A DNA stretch of 7,880 bases. Source: Spirochaetales bacterium. Its GTDB lineage: Bacteria; Spirochaetota; Spirochaetia; SZUA-6; DRHE01. Shown here in pieces: positions 5,721 to 7,880 of this stretch. Position numbers and translations under genes: made by a program. The stretch spans positions 1-7,880 of the forward strand of contig JAFGFV010000185.1 of NCBI GenBank assembly GCA_016930895.1, read 5' to 3'. The notes beneath the pieces were generated by a model, which saw only the letters and a program-made list of their open reading frames with translations, did no database searches and had not been told where the DNA came from. Numbering within the stretch: position 1 is the first letter of the stretch; every line of letters begins with the position of its first letter.

Positions 5721-6827
5721 ATGAAGACAAGGATGGTATGTTTGGGGTTGGTGCTGGCGTTGATCTTTGCCGGCGCGTCGATCGTTTGGGCAGGCGGAAA
5801 GTCGGAAGAAGCCCCGGAGGGGCAATCCGCCGAATCAACGCAAGCCGCCAAGTACTACGAGAGCAAGTTCTTTCCCGCTCTCGGCAAGATACCCGCTCCA
5901 AGCAAGAAGTACAGGATCGGCTGTCTGGTCAAGACCCTGATCAATGACTTCTGGATGGACTTCGAAAACGGCTACAAGGACGCGAACGAGGTGTACGACG
6001 TAATCGTCGATGTCTACGGGGCCCCGAGCGAAACCGATCTCCTGGTCCAGAAACAGATACTCGACGACATGATCGCCAAGGACTATGACATCCTCCTGGT
6101 GTCTCCTCTTACCGACTCGAATCTTCTGGCGGCGCTCAAGACCGCGACCGATCGGGGGATTCCGATCATCAACGTGTGCGATGCCTACATCAGTCCGGAG
6201 GCTCAAAAGAAGCACGGCATCAAGATCGACTGCGTGATCGCCACCGACTTCAGGGACAACGCCCGGCTGGTGACCGAGTACGTGGCAGAAGTCCTGGGCG
6301 AGGAGGGCGGAGAGATCATGCACATCATGGGTCTGCCCGGGGGCCGCGCGGCGGAATACCGGAAAGAAGGGTATCTGGAAGTCGTGGGCAAGCATCCGCA
6401 GCTGGAGGACATCGGGGTATTTCCGGGTGAATGGGAAAGAAAGAAGGGTATGGACATCGCCGCCGACGTAATCCAGTCCCATCCGAACCTGAGGGCTATC
6501 ATCGGAGCGAACGACAACATGGCCCTGGGCGCATACCAGGCGGTCAAGAACGCCGGCAAGACCGATCAGGTCTACGTCGCGGGGATCGACGCGGTTCCCG
6601 ACGCGATCCTTTCGGTCATGAACGGTGAGCTCATTTGTACGCTGCCCTTCATGCAGTACCAGATGGCATACGGGGCGATCGAGGCCGCAATCCAGATCCT
6701 GGAGGGGGTGTTCGATCCCGCCAACCAAGAGCTGTACGGCTACCAGGAAGTCTGGCACCAGGGCAACATCAGAGAAAAGGTCGATCAATATAGAGAGCAA
6801 TTCACCGGTCTCAAGAGCATCAAGTAG
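5721..6827 (+). CDS. Periplasmic sugar-binding protein of an ABC transporter (RbsB-like)
   Basis: A 368-residue secreted solute-binding protein that would capture a sugar-like ligand and deliver it to the permease encoded downstream. Residues 1-24 form a signal peptide with a basic start, a hydrophobic core and likely cleavage after VWA. There is no lipobox Cys at the cleavage site (the only early Cys is residue 7), so it is probably periplasmic and not a lipoprotein. A Glu/Ala/Gln-rich linker leads to the two-lobe domain starting near KKYRIGCLVKTL. Blocks matching ribose-binding-protein ligand positions are NDFWMDF (aromatic pair), SPLTDSN (Asp), AAEYRKEGY (Arg), GANDNMALGA (Asn/Asp), VAGIDA (Asp290) and LPFMQYQ (Gln). 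The family is often about 290-320 residues; the excess is mostly signal plus linker. The start at ATG 5721 is supported by AGGAGG. A hairpin follows the gene, which may raise its expression over the membrane components. Ligand not identifiable from sequence. Confidence 0.93.
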   Translation: MKTRMVCLGLVLALIFAGASIVWAGGKSEEAPEGQSAESTQAAKYYESKFFPALGKIPAPSKKYRIGCLVKTLINDFWMDFENGYKDANEVYDVIVDVYGAPSETDLLVQKQILDDMIAKDYDILLVSPLTDSNLLAALKTATDRGIPIINVCDAYISPEAQKKHGIKIDCVIATDFRDNARLVTEYVAEVLGEEGGEIMHIMGLPGGRAAEYRKEGYLEVVGKHPQLEDIGVFPGEWERKKGMDIAADVIQSHPNLRAIIGANDNMALGAYQAVKNAGKTDQVYVAGIDAVPDAILSVMNGELICTLPFMQYQMAYGAIEAAIQILEGVFDPANQELYGYQEVWHQGNIREKVDQYREQFTGLKSIK

Positions 6828-6865
6828 TTCCTTCGAACCTTGACGTAGCAGCGTTGATCATCACG

Positions 6866-6901
6866 GGAGGACGCTTCCTTTACAGGAAGGGGGCGTCCTC
6901 C
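6866..6901 (+). terminator. Intergenic hairpin between binding-protein and permease genes (attenuator or mRNA stabiliser)
   Basis: A strong inverted repeat: GGAGGACGC (6866-6874) pairs perfectly with GCGTCCTCC (6893-6901). An inner TTCCT/AGGAA stem around a TTAC loop adds to it, with a three-G bulge on the 3' side. No T-run follows, so it is not a standard intrinsic terminator. Such structures after binding-protein genes often protect the upstream message or cause partial termination. Confidence 0.65.
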
Positions 6902-6935
6902 TATTATGCGGATAGGAGGGGCGGAGGTGGCATCG

Positions 6936-7880
6936 ATGAAAGGCATCGGGGTCAGGAAGGTTCTCAAGAGCCACATGGGGGTTCTGATTACCCTTGCGGC
7001 AATGTGGGCTTTCTTCAGCATCGCATCCCCCTGGTTCTCCACCATGTACAACGTGCTGAATATCCTCAACCACATGACGATCACGCTCATCCTGTCCCTG
7101 GGCATGGTGTTCGTCATCGCCTCGGGAGGAATCGACCTTTCCGTGGGCTCGATCCTGGGATTCACGGGGATCGTGATGGCAAAGCTGTTCAAGGCGGACG
7201 TGCCGATTGTCTTGACCGTGCTGCTCGGGTTCGCCGTCGGCGGGGGCATTGGAGCCCTTACGGGATTGATCATCGCGAAGTTCAGGCTGCAGCCTTTCAT
7301 CGTCACTCTGGGCATGCTGAGCATCGTGCGCGGGCTCGCCCTGGTGCTGTCCAAGGCGCTCCCCATCCTGGGATTTCCCCCGCAGTTTACTCATTTCTTC
7401 GCGGGGACTCTGGGGATACCCACCAACATCTACATCATGGCCGTTCTCGTGATCCTGGTAGCGATCATTGCCAATCGGACCAAGTTCGGAATCTACGCTC
7501 GCAGCATCGGGGGTAGTGAGAAGAGCGCAATACTCTGCGGCATCAACACGACCAGGATCAAGATCTTGATCTACATGATGCAGGGACTGTTCGCGGTCGT
7601 AGCATCGCTCATCTTCATGTCGATGATGGATGCCGCAGAGCCGTTGGCGGGTCTGCAAACGGAGTGGCTCGAGGCCATAGCCGCCCCGATCATCGGAGGC
7701 AACAGTCTGTCCGGTGGGGTCTTGACGGTCTTTGGTGCGGTCATAGGAGCACTGATCCTGTCCACGGTCCGCAGCGGCGTGAACGTGTTGGGCGTCCAGT
7801 CGTTCGCACAGCAGTTGTTCATCGGGGTGATCATCATCATCTCGGTGATCGTCGATTCCCTGAGGCAGCGCAAGGCACGG
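6936..7880 (+). CDS. ABC transporter permease, RbsC-like (3' end outside window)
   Basis: The frame is open from ATG 6936 to the window end, 315 codons, close to the family's usual 320-340, so only the last few residues are missing. The protein is highly hydrophobic with about eight or more membrane-spanning stretches. Conserved blocks are FVIASGGIDLSVGSILGFTG near residues 60-80, LQPFIVTLGMLSIVRGLAL, the cytoplasmic coupling loop GGSEKSAILCGINTTRIK (EAA-like), EAIAAPIIGGNSLSGGVLT, and a final transmembrane segment ending in SLRQRKAR. It forms the channel for the solute delivered by the binding protein upstream. Starts at GTG 6927 (three codons longer) and ATG 6906 are in frame. ATG 6936 is preferred because GGAGG (6923-6927) lies eight bases upstream, though GTG 6927 has its own GGAGG at 6915-6919. 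No ATPase gene lies between it and the binding protein; it should be downstream or elsewhere. Confidence 0.93.
   Translation, partial: MKGIGVRKVLKSHMGVLITLAAMWAFFSIASPWFSTMYNVLNILNHMTITLILSLGMVFVIASGGIDLSVGSILGFTGIVMAKLFKADVPIVLTVLLGFAVGGGIGALTGLIIAKFRLQPFIVTLGMLSIVRGLALVLSKALPILGFPPQFTHFFAGTLGIPTNIYIMAVLVILVAIIANRTKFGIYARSIGGSEKSAILCGINTTRIKILIYMMQGLFAVVASLIFMSMMDAAEPLAGLQTEWLEAIAAPIIGGNSLSGGVLTVFGAVIGALILSTVRSGVNVLGVQSFAQQLFIGVIIIISVIVDSLRQRKAR

Noticed and set aside
6854..7516. A plus-strand frame of 220 codons overlapping the permease.
   Set aside because: It is out of frame with the clear RbsC-like permease, and its product is polar and has no family features.

Overview
The window looks like a catabolic locus from a GC-rich anaerobic bacterium. 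A spirochaete is my best guess. The strictly oxygen-sensitive glycyl radical enzyme (GRE) with its activase points to anaerobic metabolism. The binding protein's signal peptide runs straight into a Gly-Gly-Lys-Ser-Glu-Glu stretch, a style I associate with spirochaete solute-binding proteins. Neither point proves the taxonomy. By eye, the left half (BtpA-like gene, GRE, activase) is more GC-rich than the regulator/transporter half.

Layout. 1-615 (+) is the 3' part of a BtpA/SgcQ-family TIM-barrel gene. After a 109-nt gap come a 794-residue glycyl radical enzyme (725-3109, +) and its radical-SAM activase (3106-4071, +), which share a 4-nt stop/start overlap. A 109-nt gap separates these from a convergent LacI-family repressor gene (4181-5203, -). 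The 517-nt intergenic region 5204-5720 is the control centre. It carries two copies of a 28-bp palindrome exactly 169 bp apart, a good sigma70-type promoter reading right, a weaker candidate reading left into the repressor gene, and a leader of about 230 nt. A secreted sugar-type binding protein (5721-6827, +) follows, then an intergenic hairpin (6866-6901), then an RbsC-like permease (6936 to the window end, +). The ABC ATPase is not in the window.

How the parts may work together. The binding protein and permease would import a sugar or sugar-like compound, and the LacI-type repressor would sense it or a derivative. The GRE, activated by its partner, would cleave or dehydrate a compound, possibly derived from the imported solute, and the BtpA-like protein may carry out another step. 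The GRE has the radical Gly, the catalytic Cys and the Cys-x-Glu of the decarboxylase/dehydratase/lyase GREs. It lacks the second Cys of pyruvate formate-lyase and the WHD-type motif I remember from B12-independent glycerol/propanediol dehydratases. Its substrate is therefore open, and this is the most promising undescribed chemistry here. The best regulatory observation is the pair of near-identical palindromes, about 16 helical turns apart, each placed over or just past the start of one of two divergent promoters.

I saw no tRNA, rRNA, CRISPR array, insertion sequence or attachment site.
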